NCBI GenBank assembly: GCA_964605235.1
Contig: CAZSBB010000030.1
Span: forward strand, 1-64,000
Length of the DNA: 64,000 nucleotides
Origin: CAZSBB01 sp964605235
Lineage (GTDB): Bacteria > Planctomycetota > Phycisphaerae > Phycisphaerales > Phycisphaeraceae
Reading direction: 5' to 3'
Below are positions 52,917 through 60,469 of the stretch, in pieces. The position numbers and the translations under genes are program-made. Under the pieces are notes generated by a model, which was given only the letters and a program-made list of their open reading frames with translations, was not told the DNA's origin and made no database searches. Positions within the stretch are counted from its first letter, which is position 1. Each line of letters starts with the position of its first letter.

Positions 52917-53606
52917 ATGACGATCCGGCAGGTTCGAATGCTCATCAGTGGGCTGGCGTTGGCTTTGACGCTGGCGCTGGGCGCCCCCGCGGCCTGGGCG
53001 GGAGCCGTGATCATCGACGGCTTCAGCAGCGGCGTGGACCTCTTCAGCGCCGGTGGCCCGACCTCCGCCACCAACGACGGCTTGCACAGCGATGTCGTCG
53101 GCGGCTACCGCGACACCAGCCTCTCGGTCAACGCCGGCGGCGTGCTCGCGATCCAGTACTCCGCCGGCACGCCCCTGACCCTCTCCTTCAACAGCGGCGC
53201 GGGCTCCTTCGGCAGCTTCATCAGCAAGTACGACGGCCTGGGCAGCGCCGGCCTCTCGGCGGACCTTGTCACTGCCGCGCTCAATGATCGCTTCAACGCC
53301 ATCATCCTCGGCTCCAACGGCACCGGCACCCTGAGCCTGAGCGTCATCGACGACAGCGCCAACGTCGGCCTGGTCAGCCAGATCATTCCCGACGGCTTTG
53401 CCGGCACCCTTGCCTTCGCCTTTGGCAGCTTCTCCGGCGTGGACTTCACCAAGGTCAAATCCGTCACCCTCACCATCACCGGCACCGCCCCGGCGGCCGA
53501 CTTCACCATCGGCACCGTCAAAGCGGTCCCGGAACCCGCCAGCCTTTCACTGCTGGCGCTCGGCGGGCTGGCGCTGCTCCAACGCCGGCGTCGCCAGCGC
53601 GCGTAA
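52917..53606 (+). CDS. PEP-CTERM sorting-signal protein
   Basis: The product is 229 residues. The start has AGGG in GAGGGAAAAGGG just upstream. The signal peptide is ISGLALALTLALGAPAAWAG. The mature domain is Gly/Ser/Thr-rich and beta-structured without a known family. The C-terminus is the tripartite exosortase signal: VPEPAS, the hydrophobic LSLLALGGLALL, then QRRRRQRA. Such proteins are cut after the PEP region by exosortase and anchored to, or released at, the cell surface, often with exopolysaccharide. No exosortase gene is in the window, although glycosyltransferases lie 7-10 kb away. It is followed by a clear terminator, so it is monocistronic. Confidence 0.93.
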   Translation: MTIRQVRMLISGLALALTLALGAPAAWAGAVIIDGFSSGVDLFSAGGPTSATNDGLHSDVVGGYRDTSLSVNAGGVLAIQYSAGTPLTLSFNSGAGSFGSFISKYDGLGSAGLSADLVTAALNDRFNAIILGSNGTGTLSLSVIDDSANVGLVSQIIPDGFAGTLAFAFGSFSGVDFTKVKSVTLTITGTAPAADFTIGTVKAVPEPASLSLLALGGLALLQRRRRQRA

Positions 53607-53644
53607 GCAGCCGCAGATCAACGCCAAATCGCCGCAACCACTCG

Positions 53645-53675
53645 CCGCCGCCTGTCTCACCGGGCGGCGGTTTTT
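53645..53675 (+). terminator. Rho-independent terminator of the PEP-CTERM gene
   Basis: The stem CCGCCGCC (53645-53652) pairs with GGCGGCGG (53663-53670), followed by TTTTT. It is 39 bases after the stop codon. Confidence 0.85.
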
Positions 53676-53678
53676 ACA

Positions 53679-53820
53679 GGGCAAACGCATGTACCCATTT
53701 GCTTAACGAGCCGCGCGCGTCAGCAAGCGGTTGCTGACCCCACGCCCGGCTCTGCGGCTGCGCCGCAACCCCTTGCTCACGCGCGGGACTCGTCCAAAAC
53801 GGTACATGCGTTTTCCCTGG
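53679..53820. repeat. R2 REPIN-like element, copy 5 (half-sites B and A)
   Basis: The outer arms are GGGCAAACGCATGTACC and GGTACATGCGTTTTCCC, almost perfect. The left inner half is type B (ACGAGCCGCGCGCGTCAGCA then AGCGGTTGCTGACCCC) and the right half type A in reverse. The 323-base gap 53607-53929 holds the terminator, this element and the deoC promoter region. Confidence 0.9.
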
Positions 53821-53929
53821 GCGGTTTTTGTGGTGGTCCTGACGGCTTGGCGCGAGGGCGGTAAGATGGTGCGGTTCGAGTTGCGGCATTGATTGGCCGT
53901 GATTTTCGCATCATCCCAGGAGTCCCTCG

Positions 53930-54838
53930 GTGACAGCACTCGCCATGCCGGATGTATCACGCTGCCCGCGCGTGGATGTCGTGGGCCTGGAGGAGCGCGT
54001 CGCGCGCCTGGGCACGCGCAGCATCAAGAAGGACGCCAAGGTCTTCGCCCTCAAGCTCGCCCTGAGCATGATGGACCTGACCACGCTCGAAGGCGCTGAC
54101 ACCGAAGGCAAGGTCCGCCAGCTCTGCGCCAAAGCCCAGCATCTGCACGACGCCCTGCCCGGCCTGCCCACCGTCGCGGCGGTGTGCGTCTATCCGAACA
54201 TGGTCAAACTCGCGCGCCAGTGCGTCGGCAGTAGCGGCGTGCATGTCGCCTCGGTCGCCACCGCGTTTCCCTCCGGGCAGTATCCGCTGAAGCTCAAGCT
54301 CGCCGACGTGCGGCAGGCGGTCGCCGACGGCGCTGACGAAATTGATATGGTCATCTCGCGCGGGCGCTTCCTCAGCGGCGACTACCGCTACGTCTTCGAC
54401 GAGATCGTGCAGGTCAAGGAAGCCTGCGGGGCAGCGCATCTCAAAGTGATCCTCGAAACCGGCGAACTGTCCACCATGGACAACGTGCGGAAGGCGAGCG
54501 ATCTGGCGATGTATGCCGGGGCCGATTTCATCAAGACCAGCACCGGCAAGGTCAGTCCTGCCGCCACGCTGCCCGTCACGCTGGTGATGTTGCAGGCGAT
54601 CCGCGATTTCTACTACGACACCGGCCGCATGGTCGGCATGAAACCCGCCGGCGGCATTCGCACCGCCAAGCAGGCGCTGCAATACCTCGTCATGGTCCGC
54701 GAAACGCTTGGCCAGGCGTGGCTCACCCCCCAGTGGTTCCGCTTCGGCGCCAGCAGCCTCGCCAACGATGTGCTGATGCAACTGGTCAAACAGGCGACCG
54801 GCGTGTACCAGAGCAAAGACTACTTCAGCGAAGATTGA
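53930..54838 (+). CDS. deoC: Deoxyribose-phosphate aldolase
   Basis: The product is 302 residues. A GTG start is supported by AGGAG seven bases upstream; an ATG five codons later has no such signal. The class I aldolase active site shows DEIDMVI, the Schiff-base Lys202 in ADFIKTSTGK, and Lys238 in GMKPAGGIRT. The enzyme splits 2-deoxyribose 5-phosphate into acetaldehyde and glyceraldehyde 3-phosphate. The protein is longer than E. coli DeoC (259 residues), mostly by an N-terminal extension, as in planctomycete and actinobacterial forms. Two aldehyde dehydrogenase genes follow on the same strand and would oxidise the aldehyde product, giving a small deoxynucleoside or deoxy-sugar catabolic unit. 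Confidence 0.95.
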   Translation: MTALAMPDVSRCPRVDVVGLEERVARLGTRSIKKDAKVFALKLALSMMDLTTLEGADTEGKVRQLCAKAQHLHDALPGLPTVAAVCVYPNMVKLARQCVGSSGVHVASVATAFPSGQYPLKLKLADVRQAVADGADEIDMVISRGRFLSGDYRYVFDEIVQVKEACGAAHLKVILETGELSTMDNVRKASDLAMYAGADFIKTSTGKVSPAATLPVTLVMLQAIRDFYYDTGRMVGMKPAGGIRTAKQALQYLVMVRETLGQAWLTPQWFRFGASSLANDVLMQLVKQATGVYQSKDYFSED

Positions 54839-54847
54839 CGTTTCGAT

Positions 54848-54874
54848 GCTCGGCTGGCTCGGCTGGCTCGGCTG
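54848..54874. repeat. Tandem repeat, 9 bp x 3
   Basis: Three exact copies of GCTCGGCTG start nine bases after the deoC stop. This is a possible slippage site of no evident function. Confidence 0.8.
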
Positions 54875-54911
54875 GGCATCACCGTCAATCCGCAAGATGT
54901 GAAGAGAATTT

Positions 54912-55034
54912 TTCACCACCGAGGCACAGAGGGCACAGAGTCATTCACCACCGAGTCGCAGCGTCATTCTTGTTGGCAACCGTAACCCACGCTCCTGCTT
55001 CTCTCTCTGTGTTCTCTGTGTCTCTGTGGTAAGT
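54912..55034. repeat. R3 CACAGAG-type inverted repeat
   Basis: The left arm has CACCACCGAGGCACAGAGGG then CACAGAG, with a second CACCACCGAGTC unit. The right arm has CTCTCTGTGTTCTCTGTGTC then TCTGTGGT. It lies between deoC and the first aldehyde dehydrogenase, about 40 bases before its start. Confidence 0.8.
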
Positions 55035-55076
55035 TTCTGCTTGATTTCACAGCCCGAGTTTTTCCCGAGAACCGCT

Positions 55077-56555
55077 ATGGCCAAACGCTCTGCCGGCGTC
55101 GCTCCCACGCTCAACTTCAACCGCGGTTGGAGCTACGCCCCCGCCCCGGAAACCGCGCCCGTCACGATTGCCGACCGCTACGAGCTGTTCATCGACGGCC
55201 GATTCGTGCCCCCGGTGGGCAAGCAATACTTCCCCACGCTCAACCCCGCCACGGAAAAACCCCTGGCGCAGATTGCGGCTGCGGGCGAAAAGGATGTCGA
55301 CCGCGCCGTTGCCGCCGCCCGCCAGGCGTACGTCGGCGGGTGGTCGAAGCTGCCCGCCAGCGAGCGCGGCAAATACCTCTACCGCATCGCCCGCATGATC
55401 CAGGAACGCGCCCGCGAGCTGGCGATCGTGGAAACCATGGACGGCGGCAAACCCATCCGTGAGTCGCGCGATGTCGACATCCCGCTTGTGGCGGCGCACT
55501 TTTTCTACTACGCCGGCTGGGCGGATAAGCTCGAATACGCTTTCCCCGGCCGGCAACCCAAGCCCGTGGGCGTGTGCGGCCAGATCATCCCGTGGAACTT
55601 CCCGCTGCTCATGGCGGCATGGAAACTCGCCCCCGCGCTGGCGTGCGGCAACACCGTCGTGCTCAAGCCCGCCGAGACGACTTCCCTCACCGCGCTCAAG
55701 CTCATGGAAATCATCCGGGATGCCGAGCTGCCCGCCGGCGTGGTCAACCTCGTCACCGGCGCGGGCGCGACCGGCGCTGCACTCGTCAACCATCCGGGGG
55801 TCGACAAGATCGCCTTCACCGGCTCCACCGAGGTGGGCAAGCTCATCCTCAAAGCCCTCGCCAGCACCACCAAAAAGTACACGCTGGAACTGGGCGGCAA
55901 GGCGGCGAACATCATCTTCGACGACGCGCCTCTCGACCAAGCAGTCGAAGGCGTCATCAACGGCATCTTTTTCAACCAGGGCCACGTCTGCTGTGCCGGC
56001 AGCCGGCTGTTCGTGCAGGAGTCCATCGCCAAGCGCGTCATTCGGCTGCTGCAGGACCGCATGGAAACGCTGACCGTCGGCGACCCGCTGGACAAGAACA
56101 CTGACATCGGCGCGATCAACTCGGCGGCCCAGCTCGAAAAGATCGAAGGCTATCTCAAGCTCGGCCAGCGCGAGGGCGCCCAGCTCTGGCAGACCTCGTG
56201 CAGTGTGCCGAGCAAGGGTTACTGGTGTCGCCCGACGCTGTTCCTGAATGCCGCCCAGTCGCAGCGCATCGTGCAGGAGGAAATCTTCGGCCCCGTGCTG
56301 ACGATCCAAACCTTCCGCACCGTCGACGAAGCGGTCACCAAAGCCAACAACACGCCCTTCGGCTTGTCCGGCGGCGTCTGGACCGACAAAGGCTCCAAGA
56401 TTTTCAAGGTCTCCAGCAAGCTCCGGGCCGGCGTCGTCTGGGCGAACACCTACAACAAGTTCGACCCCACCAGCCCCTTCGGCGGCTACAAGGAAAGCGG
56501 CGTCGGCCGCGAGGGCGGCCTCCACGGCCTGTCCGAGTACGTCCACCTGCATTAA
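55077..56555 (+). CDS. NAD(P)-dependent aldehyde dehydrogenase
   Basis: The product is 492 residues, full length for the family. The key parts are VGVCGQIIPWNFPLLMAAWK, FTGSTEVGKL in the cofactor-binding fold, the general base Glu271 in LELGGKAANI, the nucleophile Cys305 in NQGHVCCAGSRL, and EEIFGPVLTI then SPFGGYKESGVGREGG at the end. It oxidises an aldehyde to the acid with NAD(P). Position between deoC and a second, truncated aldehyde dehydrogenase suggests acetaldehyde or a deoxy-sugar aldehyde as substrate. Non-acylating type: the CoA-acylating family has a different sequence. An R3 repeat occupies the space before the ATG, and the ribosome binding site is weak. Confidence 0.95.
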   Translation: MAKRSAGVAPTLNFNRGWSYAPAPETAPVTIADRYELFIDGRFVPPVGKQYFPTLNPATEKPLAQIAAAGEKDVDRAVAAARQAYVGGWSKLPASERGKYLYRIARMIQERARELAIVETMDGGKPIRESRDVDIPLVAAHFFYYAGWADKLEYAFPGRQPKPVGVCGQIIPWNFPLLMAAWKLAPALACGNTVVLKPAETTSLTALKLMEIIRDAELPAGVVNLVTGAGATGAALVNHPGVDKIAFTGSTEVGKLILKALASTTKKYTLELGGKAANIIFDDAPLDQAVEGVINGIFFNQGHVCCAGSRLFVQESIAKRVIRLLQDRMETLTVGDPLDKNTDIGAINSAAQLEKIEGYLKLGQREGAQLWQTSCSVPSKGYWCRPTLFLNAAQSQRIVQEEIFGPVLTIQTFRTVDEAVTKANNTPFGLSGGVWTDKGSKIFKVSSKLRAGVVWANTYNKFDPTSPFGGYKESGVGREGGLHGLSEYVHLH

Positions 56556-56578
56556 GCACGGACTGAACAACGCAGCAA

Positions 56579-56683
56579 CCACCGAGTCACAGAGAGCACC
56601 GAGTCATGCCCACAGAGAATTGCAGCAATGTCAGAGATGATGCAGCTTCTCTTGCTTTTCCTCTGTGTCCTCTGTGGTGAATT
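56579..56683. repeat. R3 CACAGAG-type inverted repeat
   Basis: The left arm has CCACCGAGTCACAGAGAGCA then CCGAG, and the right arm CCTCTGTGTCCTCTGTGGTG. It lies between the two aldehyde dehydrogenase genes. Confidence 0.78.
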
Positions 56684-56734
56684 CTAAGCAACCTCCGCAT
56701 TCCTGCGAACGCCCTGAAGCGAGCGAATTTCTCC

Positions 56735-57649
56735 ATGAAACGCACCCCCAAATCCCGCGCCACCAAATCCGCTAGCGCCTCCGCATCTTCTTCGCGCCTC
56801 GGCGTCCTCAAAACCTACAAGCTCTACATCGGCGGCAAGTTCCCCCGCACGGAGTCCGGCCGGCATTACCCCGTGCTCGCGCCCGACGGAAAACCGCTCG
56901 CCAACGCCTGCCTCGCTTCCCGCAAGGATTTCCGCGAAGCAGTGGTAGCTGCGCGGGCGGGGTTCAAGAGCTGGTCGGGCGCGACGGCTTACCTGCGCAG
57001 CCAGATCCTGTACCGCATCGCCGAGATGATGGAAGGTCGGGCAGCGCAGTTCATCAGCGAATTGCAGCAGGCGGGCAGCACCGCCGCCGATGCCCAGCGC
57101 GAGGTCGCCTGCGCCATCGATCGGCTGGTGTACTACGCCGGCTGGTGCGACAAGCATCAACAGCTTTTCTCAGCGGTGAATCCGGTCGCCAGCAGTCACT
57201 TCAACTTTTCCGTGCCCGAGCCGATGGGCGTGGTGGCGGTGCTGGCGCCTGAGCGGCCGGCGCTGCTGGGACTCATCTCGCTGCTCGCGCCCGCGCTGGC
57301 GGGAGGCAACAGCGTCATCGCGTTGGCGTCCACCAGTCAGCCGCTGCCCGCCATCACGCTGGGCGAAGTGCTGCACACCAGCGATGTGCCCGGCGGAGTG
57401 GTCAACCTGCTCACCGGACAGCGCGGGGAATTGCTCGAGCAGTTCGCCGCCCACATGGACGTCAATGCCGTGGTGTACGCCGGCTCCGATGCGGGTGAAA
57501 TCACCAGGCTCCGGCAGGCGAGCGTGGGCAACCTCAAGCGGGTCATCCTGCGTGACGAGGCCGACTGGTTTGCCTCCGCGAGCCAAAGCCCGTATCACGT
57601 GCGGGACACGGTGGAGATCAAGACCACCTGGCATCCGGTGGGCGTGTGA
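56735..57649 (+). CDS. Truncated aldehyde dehydrogenase-like protein lacking the catalytic cysteine
   Basis: The product is 304 residues against about 490 for the family. It aligns with the N-terminal cofactor-binding part (YKLYIGGKFPRTESGRHYPV, MGVVAVLAPERPALLGLISL, LTGQRGELLEQFAAHMDVNA then VVYAGSDAGE). It ends where the LELGG motif should be: LKRVILRDEADWF replaces the catalytic Glu region, and the Cys loop and oligomerisation end are absent. The frame is clean and starts with an in-frame ATG, and the C-terminus is not a frameshift of the remaining domain. It is therefore a shortened partner or pseudo-enzyme rather than a fresh pseudogene. It follows deoC and a full-length aldehyde dehydrogenase. 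Confidence 0.85.
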   Translation: MKRTPKSRATKSASASASSSRLGVLKTYKLYIGGKFPRTESGRHYPVLAPDGKPLANACLASRKDFREAVVAARAGFKSWSGATAYLRSQILYRIAEMMEGRAAQFISELQQAGSTAADAQREVACAIDRLVYYAGWCDKHQQLFSAVNPVASSHFNFSVPEPMGVVAVLAPERPALLGLISLLAPALAGGNSVIALASTSQPLPAITLGEVLHTSDVPGGVVNLLTGQRGELLEQFAAHMDVNAVVYAGSDAGEITRLRQASVGNLKRVILRDEADWFASASQSPYHVRDTVEIKTTWHPVGV

Positions 57650-57736
57650 CGCGCCGGTGCCGTGAAGGGACGGAATATTCAGCTGGCTCCTGGCGGAATG
57701 GAACCATTCCGGGGGGCGGGGGGGATGAGGGAGTTC

Positions 57737-58606
57737 ATGAGTTCACAGGCGCTGCGCATCCTGCACGAACCGCGGCTGACTGATGCCGCCATGGTGCTGG
57801 GTTTCACGGGCTGGATGGATGGCGGGGACGTGTCCACCGGCGTCATCGGCTGGTTGCTCGGCGAACTGACCAACCGCCGCATCGCCGAGGTGATGCCCCA
57901 CGATTTCTTCATCCACAGCTTCCCCGGCTCCATGGAAATCTCCGCCCTGCTGCGCCCCCATGTCCGCACCGAAGAAGGCCTGATCCGCTCCTTTCAGTTC
58001 TCCGCCAATGAATTGTTCTGCGCCGAAGCCCACAACCTGCTGCTGTTTCGCGGGCGCGAACCCAACCTGCGCTGGGACGACTATGCCGACTGCGTGTTTG
58101 AAATTGCCGCGCGCATGAATGTCCGTCGCCTGTACTTCCTGGGCAGCGTCGCGGGCGTCACCCCGCACACGCGCGAAGCCCGCATGTACTGCACCGTTTC
58201 GCATGAAAAGCTCAAGGACGAAATGGGCGCCCATGGCCTGCGCTTCACCAACTACGAAGGCCCCAGCAGTTTCGCCAGCTTCCTGCTCACGCAGGCGCTG
58301 CGCCACGGCCTGGAGATGGTCAGCCTCGTCGCGGAGGTCCCTGCCTACATTCAGGACCGCAATCCCAAGTGCATCGAAACCGTCGCCCGCAAGCTCACGG
58401 CACTGCTGGGGCTGAGCCTGGATTTCGAAGAGCTTCGCCGGATCAGCGACGACTGGGAACACCGCGTCAACCGCGCTTTGCGCGAGAAGGTCGAGGTGCT
58501 TGAATACGTCAAGAAACTGGAAGCTGACTACGACGATGAAGTGTTTGACGCCGAGATGGGTGATCTGAAAGCGTGGCTGGAGCAGCGCGGGTTGCGGTTG
58601 GATTGA
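57737..58606 (+). CDS. PAC2 family protein
   Basis: The product is 289 residues from the ATG at 57737, which has AGGGAG close upstream; an ATG at 57725 is an alternative. It has the PAC2-family start (AAMVLGFTGWMDGGDVSTGV), LLLFRGREPNLRWDDYADCV, LYFLGSVAGVTPHTREARMY and GPSSFASFLLTQALRHGLEM, then a C-terminal helical part (VARKLTALLGLSLDFEELRR, VEVLEYVKKLEADYDDEVFD). In eukaryotes and archaea this ATP-grasp-related family assists proteasome assembly. Bacterial members have no settled role, and proteasome genes are usually absent from planctomycetes (general knowledge). It stands 87 bases after the truncated dehydrogenase and may belong to that transcript. Confidence 0.9.
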   Translation: MSSQALRILHEPRLTDAAMVLGFTGWMDGGDVSTGVIGWLLGELTNRRIAEVMPHDFFIHSFPGSMEISALLRPHVRTEEGLIRSFQFSANELFCAEAHNLLLFRGREPNLRWDDYADCVFEIAARMNVRRLYFLGSVAGVTPHTREARMYCTVSHEKLKDEMGAHGLRFTNYEGPSSFASFLLTQALRHGLEMVSLVAEVPAYIQDRNPKCIETVARKLTALLGLSLDFEELRRISDDWEHRVNRALREKVEVLEYVKKLEADYDDEVFDAEMGDLKAWLEQRGLRLD

Positions 58607-58696
58607 GGGGCGAAGATTTTTTTGCCACGGATGAACACGGATGAAGCAGGAGAGAGATGAAGGCAGGGATCAGAGCAGGATCAAGACGAGAGCGCG

Positions 58697-58782
58697 AAGC
58701 CGCGGTTGAGCGCAGCGAAACCGGGGGTTGATCCGGGGGTTGTCCGGGGTTCCAGGGGTTGATCCGGCCCCCCGGGGGGTGC
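58697..58782. repeat. R4 G-tract repeat, copy 2
   Basis: AAGCCGCGGTTGAGCGCAGC then GAAACCGGGGGTTGATCC and more GGGG-tract units, matching the start of the copy at 52558. It is preceded at 58624-58645 by the doubled word CACGGATGAA. The 351-base gap 58607-58957 holds these and the palindromes at 58837; no gene was seen. Confidence 0.72.
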
Positions 58783-58836
58783 TGGAAAGCAACGAAATGG
58801 GGAAACGGGCATCACGCGACATCGCCCCGGTGGCGT

Positions 58837-58933
58837 CATGTCACATGACATGCCCATTTACCTCGGTCATTATTCCTAAGTCGTTGAATTCAAGTGGCTT
58901 GCGGGTGTCACATCGTTTGTCACATGACATGGC
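58837..58933. promoter_or_regulatory. Two TGTCA-CA-TGACA palindromes
   Basis: CATGTCA-CA-TGACATG at 58837-58852 and TGTCA-CA-TGACATG at 58918-58931 are near-identical dyads 80 bases apart. A half copy (GTGTCACAT) is at 58905. They lie in a convergent intergenic region in a locally less GC-rich stretch. They look like binding sites for a dimeric regulator, but no promoter is evident beside them. Confidence 0.5.
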
Positions 58934-58957
58934 CGCTCAGCGATGCTGGGGGTGTGC

Positions 58958-59218
58958 TTAATCGCTGGTGTCACTGGACTTGTGTTCAATATTGCCGCCG
59001 GCCTGGCGGTTTGGGCGCTGCGGGCGCTCCGCCGTCCAGCGCAGCCAGTAACCCATGCCCAGCAGCACCAATCCCACCGGCATCAGCAGCGAGAAAAACA
59101 CGCTGGGCTGATGCGTGCGCAGGATCGCCAGCGCACCGCCCACCGCGATCATCGGCCCCAGAAAGGTCAGGGCCTGACCCCACAGCATTCGCTTCGATTC
59201 TTCCGGTTCCGTGCTCAT
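58958..59218 (-). CDS. Small two-helix membrane protein
   Basis: The product is 86 residues (MSTEPEESKRMLWGQALTFL). It has two membrane helices (LTFLGPMIAVGGALAILRTH, FFSLLMPVGLVLLGMGYWLR) and a hydrophilic tail with Arg, Pro, Asn and Asp. No family was recognised. It lies 41 bases downstream of the phosphotransferase gene on the same strand, so it is probably co-transcribed. The start ATG has only a weak ribosome binding site. Confidence 0.62.
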   Translation of the reverse strand: MSTEPEESKRMLWGQALTFLGPMIAVGGALAILRTHQPSVFFSLLMPVGLVLLGMGYWLRWTAERPQRPNRQAGGNIEHKSSDTSD

Positions 59219-59259
59219 GGCGCTGCGGAGCAGTGTACTGCAACCATGCTGCTGCACCG

Positions 59260-60282
59260 CTACTTCACTGCCGCCTCCAGCACCTCCAGCGCCGCGTGGA
59301 CATGGTGCACTTCGCCATCGTGTTCCAGCATCGCCGGCGTGCTCAGCGCCAGCAGCGCGCGCTTCACCTGCGCCAGCTCCGGCCAATCCGGCTCCACCGG
59401 CAGGCCATGCTTCTTGCGTTCCCTGGCGATCAGGCTGCACAGCTTGCGCCCGCCCAGCTTCTGCCGACGCGCCCAGTACAGGTGCTCCAGGTACACCGCG
59501 TCTTCCAGCCAGTGACCCGGATGCACACAGGCGTAATCGAACAGCACCGCCGGGCCGGCGGGCGCGGGCTCGCGCGTCATGGCGTTGCCCAGGTGCAGGT
59601 CGCCGTGGCACCACTGGTCGATCGTGCGGTCGTTCCACACCGCCAGCCAGCCGTCGAGTTTGCGGTGGGCTTTCTTGAGCGCTTCCTTCCAGCGCTGCTC
59701 CTCGGGCAACGCATGCTGATGCACGTTGTCCCGGCTGTTCTGGAGGATGGCGGACCAGTTCTTCTGTTCCGGATCACCTTCCACCGGGTGCGAACCGGCG
59801 GCGGCATAAAAACGCCCGGCGGCTTCCACCAGCAGGTCGAACTCCCGGCCGTCCCACTTGGGGCCCAGCGGGCCGTGGTCCAGCCGTTCCATCACCACCC
59901 ACGCCAGGTCATAGCCTTTGAGTTCATCCCCATGGGCGTACAGCCGCGGCGCCACATGCTCGGCGGCCTGCAACCGCTTGAGCCAGCGCCGTTCGACCGG
60001 CGGGACCGGCAGTTTGATCACCACGTCCTGGGCGGTGGCGGCGCCGTTGCGCCACTTGGCGTAGCCGGTCAGCGCCCCGCCGCGTTGCCAGTCGGTGCGG
60101 AACCAGTGGATGTCATGCAGGTGGTGGTCGGTGCATTGTTGCAGCACCGGTTCCAGGTCCGCGCCAAAGGGGCGCGGCAAGCTGGCGCGGGACAAACCCG
60201 TCACAGTCTGTGCTGGGGCCTCGGACGCTGGGGCGGATGACCAGGCGGAAACCGCGTCCGGGCCCGACCGCTCTGAAGGCAA
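59260..60282 (-). CDS. Aminoglycoside/choline-kinase-like phosphotransferase
   Basis: The product is 340 residues. A TTG start is supported by AAGGAG six bases upstream, and no ATG occurs before the conserved part. The protein-kinase-like fold is shown by TAQDVVIKLPV (ATP-binding Lys), AWVVMERLDHGPLG (hinge), the catalytic loop WCHGDLHLGNAM (H-G-D-L-H-x2-N) and the metal-binding VLFDYACVHPGHWLEDAVYL. The family phosphorylates small molecules such as sugars, choline or antibiotics; the substrate is unknown. The lack of a mobile context argues against a resistance gene. A small membrane protein gene follows. Confidence 0.88.
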   Translation of the reverse strand: MPSERSGPDAVSAWSSAPASEAPAQTVTGLSRASLPRPFGADLEPVLQQCTDHHLHDIHWFRTDWQRGGALTGYAKWRNGAATAQDVVIKLPVPPVERRWLKRLQAAEHVAPRLYAHGDELKGYDLAWVVMERLDHGPLGPKWDGREFDLLVEAAGRFYAAAGSHPVEGDPEQKNWSAILQNSRDNVHQHALPEEQRWKEALKKAHRKLDGWLAVWNDRTIDQWCHGDLHLGNAMTREPAPAGPAVLFDYACVHPGHWLEDAVYLEHLYWARRQKLGGRKLCSLIARERKKHGLPVEPDWPELAQVKRALLALSTPAMLEHDGEVHHVHAALEVLEAAVK

Positions 60283-60469
60283 GAATCGCTCCTTCCTCAG
60301 CCGGCGGGAGTCGGTGATTTTCCGTCTTTCAACCTATCGCCGAGGCGGGGGGAAAGCAAGGCGAAACTGCGTTCGTTCCGCCGGTTTTGCACGGGTTTAA
60401 CGTGAATTGACGTCCGTCGGGCGGTTATGGGGTTTCAGCCCGCCGTACTGTGGTCCCGCGCACCTCGGC

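Noticed and set aside
53930..57649. Bacterial microcompartment locus
   Set aside because: deoC and aldehyde dehydrogenase are present, but no shell protein gene was found in the window, and the dehydrogenase is not the CoA-acylating type.
56735..57649. Frameshifted pseudogene of a full aldehyde dehydrogenase
   Set aside because: No continuation of the catalytic half was recognised in any frame after 57649; the next coding sequence is the PAC2 protein, so a simple frameshift is unlikely.
59260..60282. Antibiotic resistance gene
   Set aside because: The phosphotransferase fold fits, but the sequence gives no specific resistance family, and there is no mobile element beside it.
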